DNA of 43,219 nt from Ruminiclostridium sp. (GCA_017465545.1 JAFTVY010000061.1:1-43219); one strand, 5' to 3'. Positions 17,333-26,391 are shown, counted from the stretch's first letter. The notes: generated by a model from the sequence alone, not told the origin. Made by a program: numbers and translations.

Positions 17333-18145
17333 TCATCTTTTCCCAAGCTGCCAGAAGGCAACGGCGCTTGCCGCCGCCACGTTCAGCGAATCTACTCCGT
17401 GGGACATAGGAATCTTTACAGTATAATCACTCTTATCGATAGTGCTTTGCTTTAAGCCTTCGCCCTCTGTACCTAAAATTATTGCAAGTCTTTCTTCCTT
17501 TGCTACGTTCTTATCACCAATGCTGACGGAATTATCTGTAAGCGCCATTGCGGCTGTCTTAAAGCCGTATTCCTGAAGTATGGAAACGTAGTTTTCATTA
17601 GTCGGCAGAAAGCTCCAGGGAATCTGAAAGACCGTTCCCATACTCACCCTTACCGCTCTTCTGTATAAGGGATCGCTACAGTCGGGAGTCAGCAATACCG
17701 CATCCATATCAAGTGCGGCGGCACTACGGAAAATAGCGCCTATATTGGTGGAATTCATTATATTTTCCATTACCGCAACTCTTTTTGCTTTTCTTATAAT
17801 TTCGGAAAAATCAGGCCTTTCGGGGCGCTTCATAGCGCATAAAGCACCTCTTGCAAGAGAATATCCCGTAAGCTGTGTAAGTACCGCAGAATCGGAGGTA
17901 AATACGGGTATATCGGGGCATCTTGCTATTATATCCTTCATCTGTGTTTCGATATGCTTTCTTTCAAGAAGCAGGGATATAGGCTCATATCCTGCGTCTA
18001 AGGCTCTTCTGATAACCTTGGGACTTTCGGCAATGAATATACCGCCCTTCGGCTCATATAAGTGCAGAAGCTCCGCTTCGGTAAGTCTTGCATATACGTC
18101 AAGCTCTTTTGCATTGAAATCAGTTATTTCTATTATCTGTGACAT
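17333..18145 (-). CDS. SpoU/TrmH-family RNA 2'-O-methyltransferase
   Basis: The 270-residue protein has a small N-terminal substrate-binding domain (about 1-105) and a C-terminal SPOUT knot domain. The three SpoU motifs are present: ENIMNSTNIGAIFRSA (N-x-GA-x-FR), LAIILGTEGEGL, and IPMSHGVDSLNVAAASAV. It should methylate a ribose in rRNA or tRNA using S-adenosylmethionine, but the target base cannot be told from sequence. The start at 18145 (MSQIIEITD) has AAGG seven bases upstream. It follows the small membrane-protein gene by ten bases and is probably co-transcribed with it. Confidence 0.88.
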   Translation of the reverse strand: MSQIIEITDFNAKELDVYARLTEAELLHLYEPKGGIFIAESPKVIRRALDAGYEPISLLLERKHIETQMKDIIARCPDIPVFTSDSAVLTQLTGYSLARGALCAMKRPERPDFSEIIRKAKRVAVMENIMNSTNIGAIFRSAAALDMDAVLLTPDCSDPLYRRAVRVSMGTVFQIPWSFLPTNENYVSILQEYGFKTAAMALTDNSVSIGDKNVAKEERLAIILGTEGEGLKQSTIDKSDYTVKIPMSHGVDSLNVAAASAVAFWQLGKR

Positions 18146-18155
18146 TTTTTCACCT

Positions 18156-18650
18156 TCAGAATTTATATATATAGTCGTTGAGATTTTCAGGCTCTTCGGT
18201 ATCGCTGAATACGCCATCCCATACGCCCTTATATTCTCCTTTTTGTATGAGAATACGAGCCTTGTTTCTGTCAGGGATGATTGTTATTTCTGCTAAGGGG
18301 AATCGGTTCCATCTGGATGTTTCCGTTTGTGTGTAAACTGTAAAATTACCGTTATCACTAAAAAATACACCTATCAGATTATGTTCCTCTTCTCCTATTT
18401 TTACAGTACCCTTTACTCTGTTTGCATTGCCGATAAGATTTCTTGTTACAGCACAGTCTATCGTAAATTCGGCTTTTTGTTTTTCCTGTTTGTTATCACC
18501 GGCTGTATCGGTGTATATGTTGCCGGATAAAAGGAAATCACCGGATAAATATATCTCCTGCGTGGTCGGTAGGAAGGTAATCAGAAACAGTCCCACAAGA
18601 ACGCCCGTTGTTATAATTGCAATTATAATGTTTCTGACAATAGGTTTCAT
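18156..18650 (-). CDS. Small single-pass membrane or secreted protein, unknown
   Basis: No family was recognised in this 164-residue protein. One hydrophobic segment (about 6-28, NIIIAIITTGVLVGLFLIT) is followed by a region predicted to lie outside the cell and rich in beta-strand-like sequence (VKGTVKIGEEEHNLIGVFFS, FTVYTQTETSRW). CAGGAGG precedes the ATG by five bases and makes the start certain. It has its own full-consensus promoter and leads into the SpoU-family gene ten bases on. Nothing points to a functional link with that enzyme. Confidence 0.75.
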   Translation of the reverse strand: MKPIVRNIIIAIITTGVLVGLFLITFLPTTQEIYLSGDFLLSGNIYTDTAGDNKQEKQKAEFTIDCAVTRNLIGNANRVKGTVKIGEEEHNLIGVFFSDNGNFTVYTQTETSRWNRFPLAEITIIPDRNKARILIQKGEYKGVWDGVFSDTEEPENLNDYIYKF

Positions 18651-18687
18651 ATAGCCTCCTGAAAATTTCTTTTTTCTACGCCCTTTG

Positions 18688-18716
18688 ATTATAACAGATT
18701 ATCTTGTAGCTGTCAA
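18688..18716 (-). promoter_or_regulatory. Consensus promoter of the membrane protein / trmH-family operon
   Basis: On the minus strand TTGACA (18711-18716) and TATAAT (18688-18693) are 17 bases apart. The rest of the 18.65-19.03 kb gap holds the divergent cellulase promoter and leader. Confidence 0.85.
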
Positions 18717-18905
18717 TCAAGTAAAAGTATAGCTATGCGGCGGTAATCTATTTTTGTATTTAAAAGGAGAATATAAATTGTGACTTTTTTATGCTAAATA
18801 ATTATTTGTAACATTTGACGGTAATTGTCTGATTTTTTGCGTTTTTAAAAAGATTGTCACTGAAATATAACAAAATTAACCCTTGAAAAAGTAAAAAAAA
18901 TTCTA

Positions 18906-18934
18906 TTGAAATCCTTGCCGAAAAGTGCTATACT
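18906..18934 (+). promoter_or_regulatory. Promoter of the GH5 cellulase gene
   Basis: TTGAAA (18906-18911) and TATACT (18929-18934) are 17 bases apart. This leaves a leader of about 90 bases that contains the inverted repeat at 18948-18982. Confidence 0.65.
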
Positions 18935-18947
18935 TTATATTAAAGAG

Positions 18948-18982
18948 TATGGCGTTTTTGTAAAATATTCAGAAACGCCATA
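18948..18982 (+). promoter_or_regulatory. Inverted repeat in the cellulase leader
   Basis: TATGGCGTTT pairs perfectly with AAACGCCATA across a 15-base A/T-rich loop, starting about seven bases after the expected transcript start. It could be an operator half-site pair or a 5' stabilising hairpin. It is not followed by a U-tract, so it is not a normal terminator. Confidence 0.55.
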
Positions 18983-19029
18983 AAAATGAAGAAAAACGGT
19001 AAACGATTTCACAAGGAGGAATCTTACAA

Positions 19030-20949
19030 ATGAAAGCAAAAAAGCTGATTTCTGCTATTCTTTCTGTAGCGGTATTTGCATCCCTGCTTCTGACAGGCTG
19101 TGCAGGAACTGACACAAGCTCTGTTGTATCAGGGGATGGCTCATCCGTTACAAGCTCAGCAGAGGACAAGACTTCATCAGAGGATGACACGTCATCAGAA
19201 GACAAGACCTCTTCAGAGGATGAGACTTCTTCAGAGGATAAGACATCATCCGATGAGGAAAGCAAGCCCGAAGATAAGCCGTCAACAGATGACGACGCTT
19301 TAAAGGAGCTTTCCGCACTTGAATTCACAAAGCTTATGGGTAACGGCATAAACCTCGGTAATACTATGGAGGCGTACAATCACAACGCTTACCTGAGCGG
19401 CTCAGATCCCTCTACCTTTGAAACGGTATGGGGACAGCCTGTAACCACACAGAAGATGATAGATGATATGAAGGCACTGGGCTTTGATACTCTTCGTGTT
19501 CCCGTGGCGTGGACAAACGGTATGAACTTCGAGTCAGGCGATTATACCATTGACGAGCGTCTTATGAAGAGAGTAGAGGAGATAGTAAATTACGCTCTTA
19601 ACGCTGATATGTACGTTATCGTCAACGACCACTGGGATGGTGGCTGGTGGGGTATGTTCGGCAACGCTGATATGGCAATGCGTGAAAAGGCTATGGAAAT
19701 GTACAAGTCCATGTGGACTCAGATAGGCGAGCATTTCAAGGATTATTCCTACAAGCTGATTTTCGAATCTGCCAACGAGGAGCTTGGCGACAGACTCAAC
19801 GATAAGGATATTGCAGGCTCAAAGGGTATACTCAAAACCTCCGAATGCTATGAAAAGGCTTACGAGATAAACAGCGAATTTGTAAAGGTCATCCGTGGTC
19901 TTGGCGGCAAGAATGAGGATCGTTTCTTACTTATTGCAGGTTATAATACCGACATCCAGATGACCTGTGACGATCGCTATAAGATGCCTGAGGATACGGC
20001 AAAGGATAAGCTTATTCTCTCCGTTCACTACTATACACCCTGGGACTACTGCGGTACGGACGCTATCGAGCAGTGGGGTTCAGTAGGTGATCTTGACGAA
20101 ATGAACGGCCTTTTAAAGTCTCTTACAAAGTTTACCGATAAGGGCTACGGTGTTATCATCGGTGAATATGCAGTTATGAAGACAAACGGTGGTATCAAGC
20201 CTGATACCGATAAGTTCTATACAAACTTCCTTGATAACTGCGATTTATACAACTACGTTCCCGTATTATGGGATTGCAGTAACCTCTACAAGCGTCACCT
20301 TGAGACGGTTTCTGATGAAAATATAGCAAATATCTTCAGAAACAGAAGTGCCGCAAAGGAAGCAGGCGTTGACTACGAAACAATAAAGGCAAACGCACAG
20401 AAGGCTATCGACGAGCTTTATCAGAAGGCAAAGGACGAAATGATGGATGAAGACTTCATCGCACCCGCAGACGATAAGGCTGTAGCGTGGATCATGTATC
20501 AGAGTAGTGACTGGAACATTGCTTACAGCGTAGGCGATACCTACGATCCTACCAATATGTCAACCGGCATCAAGGCAAAGAACGCTCTCATCACGGGCGA
20601 AGGCACATATACAATTTCTCTTGATTTATCAGGTGCAGGTAAGGCAAAGGGCTTTGCATTCTCCGCTATCGGTATTTCCAACGGTGAGCAGTTATTCCCC
20701 GGTTATATCATCACAATTGATAAGGTGCTGATAAACGGTGAGGAATACACACTTGCAACCAAGAACTACACAAGCTCCGACAACGGCAAGTGCACAAGAA
20801 GTAACCTTTACAATCAGTGGGTACCAAACGTTCCCGACGACGGAAGAATTTTAGGCGGTGACTTATCCGAGGCTTCTGCTTCTCCTATCCAGATAGGCAA
20901 GGATGAAATAAAGACTCTTGAAATCACCTTTACATATTCTGCTCCGTAA
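19030..20949 (+). CDS. GH5 family cellulase (endo-beta-glucanase) lipoprotein
   Basis: The 639-residue protein begins with a lipoprotein signal (LLLTGC, lipidated Cys24). A flexible acidic Ser-Glu-Asp linker (about 30-90) follows. The GH5 barrel (about 95-440) shows GINLGNTMEA, FDTLRVPVAW, NDHWDGGWWG, the acid/base Glu250 in FESANEELGD, SVHYYTPWDYCG and the nucleophile Glu379 in VIIGEYAVM. The C-terminal region (about 485-639) looks like a beta-sandwich carbohydrate-binding module: it is rich in Trp/Tyr (AWIMYQSSDWNIAY) but I cannot assign its CBM family. It should sit on the outer membrane face and cut beta-1,4-glucans. AAGGAGG precedes the ATG by nine bases. Confidence 0.92.
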   Translation: MKAKKLISAILSVAVFASLLLTGCAGTDTSSVVSGDGSSVTSSAEDKTSSEDDTSSEDKTSSEDETSSEDKTSSDEESKPEDKPSTDDDALKELSALEFTKLMGNGINLGNTMEAYNHNAYLSGSDPSTFETVWGQPVTTQKMIDDMKALGFDTLRVPVAWTNGMNFESGDYTIDERLMKRVEEIVNYALNADMYVIVNDHWDGGWWGMFGNADMAMREKAMEMYKSMWTQIGEHFKDYSYKLIFESANEELGDRLNDKDIAGSKGILKTSECYEKAYEINSEFVKVIRGLGGKNEDRFLLIAGYNTDIQMTCDDRYKMPEDTAKDKLILSVHYYTPWDYCGTDAIEQWGSVGDLDEMNGLLKSLTKFTDKGYGVIIGEYAVMKTNGGIKPDTDKFYTNFLDNCDLYNYVPVLWDCSNLYKRHLETVSDENIANIFRNRSAAKEAGVDYETIKANAQKAIDELYQKAKDEMMDEDFIAPADDKAVAWIMYQSSDWNIAYSVGDTYDPTNMSTGIKAKNALITGEGTYTISLDLSGAGKAKGFAFSAIGISNGEQLFPGYIITIDKVLINGEEYTLATKNYTSSDNGKCTRSNLYNQWVPNVPDDGRILGGDLSEASASPIQIGKDEIKTLEITFTYSAP

Positions 20950-21008
20950 TAGGTAATCAATAACAAAACGTAATCTCCCGGCCGAAAAGGCGATAGCCAT
21001 AAAGAAGT

Positions 21009-21048
21009 AACTCCAGAGAAGAAAACGTCTTCTCTGGAGTTTATTTTA
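21009..21048 (+). terminator. Hairpin after the cellulase gene (cassette A right end)
   Basis: A perfect 12-bp stem (AACTCCAGAGAA / TTCTCTGGAGTT) is followed on the plus strand by TATTTTAT. It is placed about 60 bases after the GH5 stop, so it plausibly ends that transcript while also forming the end of cassette-like unit A. Confidence 0.7.
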
Positions 21049-21091
21049 TATTCAGTTCGACAAATCTCCGCTATATTGGTGGAAAATGTAG

Positions 21092-21113
21092 GGGTCGGCG
21101 TCCTCGACGACCC
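21092..21113. repeat. REP-like GC-rich palindrome inside cassette A
   Basis: GGGTCG and CGACCC form the ends of a 22-base palindrome, GC-rich in an AT-rich gap. It resembles the short palindromic intergenic repeats scattered through many gut Firmicutes. Only this copy was noticed here. Confidence 0.5.
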
Positions 21114-21213
21114 GCATAAATCACCGCAATTTTTGATGGTGCAACTCGCCGCAAAATTCTTATTTATCTGTTATAGCATTGTCGATATAAAAAGTCAACG
21201 TCATAAGCAACGC

Positions 21214-21249
21214 AAAGCCACTTTTGACATAAACATCAAAAGTGGCTTT
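21214..21249 (-). terminator. Hairpin after the sensor gene (cassette A left end)
   Basis: A perfect 14-bp stem with an 8-base loop lies about 50 bases past the stop of the large sensor gene. It is symmetrical, ending in CTTT on either strand, and could terminate transcription from both sides. The same hairpin occurs at 41371-41406. Confidence 0.7.
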
Positions 21250-21299
21250 TAATACTTCTATACGACTATCGCATTAAAGGTCGGGAGATATTGTTTTTA

Positions 21300-24200
21300 T
21301 CAGTTGTTCGTTTTATCCTCAGTAACGTGGGCGGTTCTGGTTTCGGGATTGAAGAATACCTCCCAGCCCTTTTCATCCACCATTACAGTCGTTCCGGAGT
21401 CGTTTTCAGATACACGGAAGGTTGCGTTCTTTGTATAATCGGGATAGAACGTATCCACGTAATTAAATCTGCAGATTTGTATGTTGGAAGCGGGAGTAGT
21501 ACGGGATTTAGCTGTGTAAAAACCTGATATGGTGGAGAAGCCTGCTGTAGGGAAGATCTGCTCCAGTATATCGTCGCAGGGCTTTGCAGTAACCACCGCT
21601 AAAGGAAAGGCCGTTCCGAAATATTTGAATTCCCTGAGGTCAAGTACAGTATCGCCAAAGCCTTCAATATCCTCTGCGCTGATAGAGAAGTCATAGCCAC
21701 CGTTACAGATGGATTTTTCCATGCCCGTATAGTTATCATTTACGTAGAAGTATATATAGAGCGTAGTGTTGAAATTGCCGTTTTCGAGACGTGTCAGCTC
21801 TCCACCGACAATGAATTTATATTTGTCATCCGATTTACCGGTGCATATATATTCCTTTTCGGCATAGCGGACAAAATCTGTCTCTCCGACTGCCGTACTA
21901 CCGTCCTTATAGATAGCAGAATCCTTGTAATAAAGGCATTCTCTTACGTCAATATGCTGCGGATCGGTAATCTCTGTTACAGTAGCTTTTCTGTTTTCAA
22001 AGTCAAAGGTTATCCTCTTTCGGTTTGCGCTGTCCTTTAAGGATAAGCCTGATTTTATGGCGTTGGGAGAAAGATTCTTGTAATTTATAACTCCCTCAAG
22101 CGGTTCGCTGACGCCGTTTCTTACAGTAAAGAATCGTGTGAGAGAATCTGCCCCTAAACTTTCTCTTGTGTCCTCTTCCGGAATATTATATGTAACTGTT
22201 GCCAAGGGATATTCTATGCCGTTTTGCTTCATCATATAGCATTTCAGCATATCATTATAGTTATAATTTTTAGGAGCTGATACTCCGAATTGAGCTCCGT
22301 AATCTACAGTAGCGATAAACGGGCCTTTTATAGCTTTTCCGTTTTTGCTTACGATAAGTCTGAAACCACCGAAGTAATTATCAGTGTCATCAGAACGCCT
22401 TATGAAACGTCCTGCCAGGGTAAAGGTGTAGTCTCCAATGATTTTTTCTTCGACAAGAACATCTGCGTAAGGAACCTTTGATGACTCAAAGAGAGAGCCG
22501 TCATAAACGGGGATGCTACTATCCTCAAAGGGTAACAGACTGTTTAAAAGCTCCTGCTTTTCATCATCGTATAGTACCGCATCTACATAGGCGGTCTTAT
22601 TTTCAAAATCAAACTGAGTTACCCAGCCGTTTTTATCGGTACAGACGTTCCTGCTGAAGCTGTCCATTTCAAAATCGGGGTAGCAGAAGTTAAAGTTACC
22701 GTTCAAGGTGAATCTGAATGCCTGATCATCCTTTACTGAGAAGAATATCGTACCGTATTCATAATCCTCGCTATAAAACAAATCAGACAGCACCTGTTTA
22801 TCCACCCTGTTTGTAAGGGCAATAAGCGGATAGGCTTTATTGTCCTGCCATACCGTATGGATTTTCATCAGCTTGTTGTCAAACTGCTCCATATCTGCTT
22901 TTGTTATGTCAAATGCATACTGATAACCTTTTAAATCAAAGCTGCAGGGGGCGCTTATAAGCTTTTCGTCCTTGTATATATACAAGCTGAATTTTGCTTC
23001 ATATCTATCCTCTTCACGGCGGATGAAACTGCCTGCAACCACAAAACGATATTCTTCATAGCTCTTTTCAGCAAAGCGGACGAGATCTGTCTCTCCGACT
23101 GCCGTACCGTCATCCTTAAAGACAGCAGAATCCTTGTAATAAGGAAGTTGTCTTACGTCAATATCCTTTTCGTTATCCATAGAGGAAACATCGGATTTCA
23201 TTTTCAGGAAATCGAAGGTTATCTTCTTTTTGTTTGCGTCGTCTATTATAGAAAGCCCTGCTGCTCTTATATCGGATGACAAGCCGCTGTAATCGGAAAT
23301 AAAGTCTTCACCGAATCCATTATTTACTGTAAAAAATCCGGATATAGAATCACCGTTTTCTCCTGTATATATATCAGGATTTCCGTAGGTGACTACAGCT
23401 AAAGGAAATTCTATTCCATTCTGCATCATGCTATACGCCTTCAGCATATTGCTGAAATCGTAGCTTTTAGGTATTGCTATTACTCTTTCACCGTTTTTAC
23501 TGATGACTTTTCCGATATAGTCACGTATAGCCTTGCCGTCTCTGCTTATGATAATATCAAAATAACCGTAATAGTTATCAGGATAATTTTCGCTTTTTAT
23601 AAAGTTACCAAAAAGGGTGAAGGTGTATTTTCCTACCGTCTTTTCATCGATAAATACCGTTGCATAAGGAACGTTATCAGAAAGCGCAGGCGCTCCGTTA
23701 TAGACAGGTATGTTGTCATCGGTAAATGGAACAAGATTATCCTTTATTTTCTGATTGGACGGTGAAAGCAGAATCCTATCAACACGGGCACAGCCATTTT
23801 CAAAGTCAAATTCTGTTACCCAGTTTTTGTCGTCCGTCATAACGTTATTTGTTATAGCTGTACCCGGAACGTAATCGGGATATCTGTCTATTACATTGTT
23901 CAGCTTATTGTCCGTTATCATAAAGAAATCGGTTATTGTGGAAAAATCCACGCCGAAATATGATTTAAGCTGCTTGGCGTCAACCTTGCAGGTAATCGCC
24001 GCCAAAGGATATTCCTTGCCTTGTGAGTGTACTGTTCTGACCTCAAGTACGTTATCCTCAAAGCTGTCCACGTCGGATAACTGGAATCTGAAATTGCCAA
24101 AGAGACCCGGAGACATCTGGCAGATATCGATAAGTTTTCCGTCCTGATAGAGATACATATAAAGAGTCAGCTTAAAAAGTCCTTCGTTTTCAGGTTCCAT

Positions 24201-25904
24201 TTTTCCGCCTACAATAAAATCATAGTTGTTGTAGCTCTTTTCTGCAAAGCGGACTATATCATAGTAGTTTCCTTTTGCATTTCCATAGGGTTCGGTGTAG
24301 ATGTGTGAATTTTTAAAGTAGGGGCGCTTTTTTATATCCACATCCTTTTCATAAAGCATTATTATGGTTGCTTCTCTTTCTACAAAGTCAAAGGTTATTT
24401 TTTTACAGTTGACATTGTCTGTTATGGAAAGGCTATCTACCGTTACGTCTGTAGGAAGATTCTTATAATTGGTGGTACCATCTGTAAAGGAGTCCTGCGT
24501 GCCGTTTCTGACCGTAAAAAAGCGTGTAACTGATTTTGCATAGCTGTTAGCAATATCCTCGTTTGTTATATTGTAGGTGACAGAGGCTAAGGGATAATCT
24601 ATGCCATTCTGAGTCATAGTATATACCTTCAGCATATCCTTATAATTGTAATCTTTGGGAGTGTATAATCTTCCTTGCGAGTCTATGTCAACGGCGATAA
24701 GTCCATTGTTTTTGATGACTTTTCCGTTTCTGCTTACAATCAGCCCGTAATAACCATAGTAATGGTCAGGTTTCTCCGTATAGGTTATAAATCTTCCAAA
24801 AAGGGTGAAGGTGTATTCGCCACAGGTTTTTTCATCAAGTAAAACCTTTCTGTAAGGTATATCCGATGCATAGGAAAGCTCTCCGTCATACTCCATGATA
24901 TTGCTGTCATCAAAGGAAAGCAGATTATCCTTTGTTTTCTGTCCCTCTTCATCGTATAAGACTGCGTCTGCAAAGACTGTTTTGTTTTCAAAATCGAATT
25001 TTATTTTCCAGTCCTTGCTGTCGGTAATAACGTTGCCATCTACGGTTATATTTTTGCTGTCAAAGTCAGGATACCATTCTGAAAGCTCACTTAATCCGCT
25101 GAGTTTATAGCCCATACCGTCATCAGCTACAAAGAAAGAGGTTATAGTCTTAAAGCCTTCATCTTTAAAGTACTCATAATAAAAAGAATCGTAAAAGCCT
25201 GAATCATCAGGTATTGTAAGAGCTATCACAGGATACGTCTTGCCGTTTTCCGTCATAGGTATTACGGAAATCAGATTTTCAGAGAGAGATTCAAGGCTTT
25301 CTCTTGTAAACGTCAGCCGTTTATAGGCGTAGTCAAGGACAAACTCGCCGGGTACACTTATTTCCTCATTATCCTTCGTGGTGACATACAGGTAGAATTG
25401 TGCCTCGTAGAGGTTTTCTTCTCTTCTGATAAAGTTTCCTGCTACTGTAAAATTATAGCCGGAATAAGATTCTTCGGCAAATCTCACCTTGGCAAGCCCC
25501 TCATAGTTATGGGGTTGCGGTTCCATATCCATAACGGTGCTGTCTTTATAAAAAGGCAGAACGGACGGATTCTCGTGCAGAGGGTTCGTATCGCTTCCGC
25601 TGTTGTCAGAATCGGAGCTGTTACCGGATTGTGAGTCATTTTCGTCGGACTGAGTGGTACTGCTCTGAGGTGTAGAAACGTTGATAGGCTCGCCCTTGGA
25701 CGTAAGATGAACCACAAGAGCTGTAACGCCGGTTACAACTAAAACTGCGGCGGCTACAGAAGCATATTTCAGAAAGCTTCTTTTCTTCTCTTCCTTTTCC
25801 ACCTGCTCGGCGGATGAGGGGTTAAGACTATTTTCGATACGCTGAAAAAGCTCATCCTTCTGCTTGTCAGAAAGAGAGTAGTTATCAAGTGTCTTTTTAA
25901 TCAT
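21300..25904 (-). CDS. Giant modular membrane protein, probable ECF anti-sigma partner
   Basis: The 1534-residue product starts with a short charged cytoplasmic part (about 1-43, SLSDKQKDELFQRIENSLNP), one membrane segment (about 46-68) and a Ser/Asp/Asn-rich linker. The outside part is built of homologous modules of about 400 residues starting near 118, 527, 922 and 1325. Each has an A half (RFAEESYxxYxFxVAG ... YPDF ... FDFENKTAYVDAVLYD) and a B half (EKxxGxYTFTLFGRFI ... DNYYGY ... RFFTVRNG ... KKITFDF). Three modules are complete and the fourth has only the A half. It overlaps the end of the ECF sigma gene, so it probably controls that factor. The module family was not recognised. GGAG spacing favours ATG 25904 over 25910. 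Confidence 0.8.
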   Translation of the reverse strand: MIKKTLDNYSLSDKQKDELFQRIENSLNPSSAEQVEKEEKKRSFLKYASVAAAVLVVTGVTALVVHLTSKGEPINVSTPQSSTTQSDENDSQSGNSSDSDNSGSDTNPLHENPSVLPFYKDSTVMDMEPQPHNYEGLAKVRFAEESYSGYNFTVAGNFIRREENLYEAQFYLYVTTKDNEEISVPGEFVLDYAYKRLTFTRESLESLSENLISVIPMTENGKTYPVIALTIPDDSGFYDSFYYEYFKDEGFKTITSFFVADDGMGYKLSGLSELSEWYPDFDSKNITVDGNVITDSKDWKIKFDFENKTVFADAVLYDEEGQKTKDNLLSFDDSNIMEYDGELSYASDIPYRKVLLDEKTCGEYTFTLFGRFITYTEKPDHYYGYYGLIVSRNGKVIKNNGLIAVDIDSQGRLYTPKDYNYKDMLKVYTMTQNGIDYPLASVTYNITNEDIANSYAKSVTRFFTVRNGTQDSFTDGTTNYKNLPTDVTVDSLSITDNVNCKKITFDFVEREATIIMLYEKDVDIKKRPYFKNSHIYTEPYGNAKGNYYDIVRFAEKSYNNYDFIVGGKMEPENEGLFKLTLYMYLYQDGKLIDICQMSPGLFGNFRFQLSDVDSFEDNVLEVRTVHSQGKEYPLAAITCKVDAKQLKSYFGVDFSTITDFFMITDNKLNNVIDRYPDYVPGTAITNNVMTDDKNWVTEFDFENGCARVDRILLSPSNQKIKDNLVPFTDDNIPVYNGAPALSDNVPYATVFIDEKTVGKYTFTLFGNFIKSENYPDNYYGYFDIIISRDGKAIRDYIGKVISKNGERVIAIPKSYDFSNMLKAYSMMQNGIEFPLAVVTYGNPDIYTGENGDSISGFFTVNNGFGEDFISDYSGLSSDIRAAGLSIIDDANKKKITFDFLKMKSDVSSMDNEKDIDVRQLPYYKDSAVFKDDGTAVGETDLVRFAEKSYEEYRFVVAGSFIRREEDRYEAKFSLYIYKDEKLISAPCSFDLKGYQYAFDITKADMEQFDNKLMKIHTVWQDNKAYPLIALTNRVDKQVLSDLFYSEDYEYGTIFFSVKDDQAFRFTLNGNFNFCYPDFEMDSFSRNVCTDKNGWVTQFDFENKTAYVDAVLYDDEKQELLNSLLPFEDSSIPVYDGSLFESSKVPYADVLVEEKIIGDYTFTLAGRFIRRSDDTDNYFGGFRLIVSKNGKAIKGPFIATVDYGAQFGVSAPKNYNYNDMLKCYMMKQNGIEYPLATVTYNIPEEDTRESLGADSLTRFFTVRNGVSEPLEGVINYKNLSPNAIKSGLSLKDSANRKRITFDFENRKATVTEITDPQHIDVRECLYYKDSAIYKDGSTAVGETDFVRYAEKEYICTGKSDDKYKFIVGGELTRLENGNFNTTLYIYFYVNDNYTGMEKSICNGGYDFSISAEDIEGFGDTVLDLREFKYFGTAFPLAVVTAKPCDDILEQIFPTAGFSTISGFYTAKSRTTPASNIQICRFNYVDTFYPDYTKNATFRVSENDSGTTVMVDEKGWEVFFNPETRTAHVTEDKTNN

Positions 25905-26391
25905 TTTCATTGTCTCCTTCCGATTCCCCGAGAACGTCGCGGAGTAGCTTCTTTGCCTTTTGCAGGCGGTTTCTTATCGTAGAATCGTTCTCTTTTAATA
26001 TGCTTGCTATTTCCTTACTGTTGTAGCCGTGATAGTAGAACAGATATACAGGTATTTTAAGCTTGTCGGGTAGCCTCGAAAGGGCGTCAAGCACCTCGCT
26101 GTACTCATCCGTAACGCCCTCGTCCGTAACCTCTTCTAAATCCGCATTGTATCTGCTCCAATGACGGAGCATATTCTTTGATACGTTTGCCGCCACCTTG
26201 ATAAGCCAGTTTCTTTCGTGCTGTTCGTTTTCAAAGGTCATACCTTTTTCCATAAGCTTTACAAAGGCGTTATGTACCGCATCCTCCGCATCTGCGGGGT
26301 TTTTCAGATATATAAGGCAGATATGATATATCACGTCTACGTTGCGGTCGTATATCTCTCTTAAATTATCGGTGTGATTTTCTGGTACCAT
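25897..26391 (-). CDS. ECF-type RNA polymerase sigma factor
   Basis: The 164-residue protein has sigma region 2 (about 15-80: IYHICLIYLKNPADAEDAVH with NWLIKVAANVSKNML) and region 4 (about 105-155: LSRLPDKLKIPVYLFYYHGY, SKEIASILKENDSTIRNRLQ and KAKKLLRD). It should direct RNA polymerase to a small regulon in response to a signal at the cell surface. GGGAGGG lies about eight bases before the ATG. Its stop codon lies inside the start of the next gene (ATGATTAA), so the two are translationally coupled, the usual layout of an ECF sigma with its anti-sigma. Confidence 0.9.
   Translation of the reverse strand: MVPENHTDNLREIYDRNVDVIYHICLIYLKNPADAEDAVHNAFVKLMEKGMTFENEQHERNWLIKVAANVSKNMLRHWSRYNADLEEVTDEGVTDEYSEVLDALSRLPDKLKIPVYLFYYHGYNSKEIASILKENDSTIRNRLQKAKKLLRDVLGESEGDNEND

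Larger units (their letters stand above)
21009..21280 (-). mobile_element. Cassette-like unit A (no gene inside)
   Basis: Read on the minus strand this stretch has, in order: a left flank from about 21280; a 14-bp-stem hairpin AAAGCCACTTTTGA/TCAAAAGTGGCTTT (21214-21249); a promoter TTGACT (21193-21198) - 17 bases - TATAAC (21170-21175); about 95 bases of non-coding cargo; the tail TTTGTCGAACTGAATATAAA (within 21042-21065); and a second hairpin AACTCCAGAGAA/TTCTCTGGAGTT (21009-21042). Both flanks match the Nudix-carrying unit at 41337-42013 closely, but the middles are unrelated. The mobile label is an inference. No transposase or obvious terminal target duplication was seen. The outer hairpins also serve as terminators for the flanking cellulase and sensor genes. 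Confidence 0.6.
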
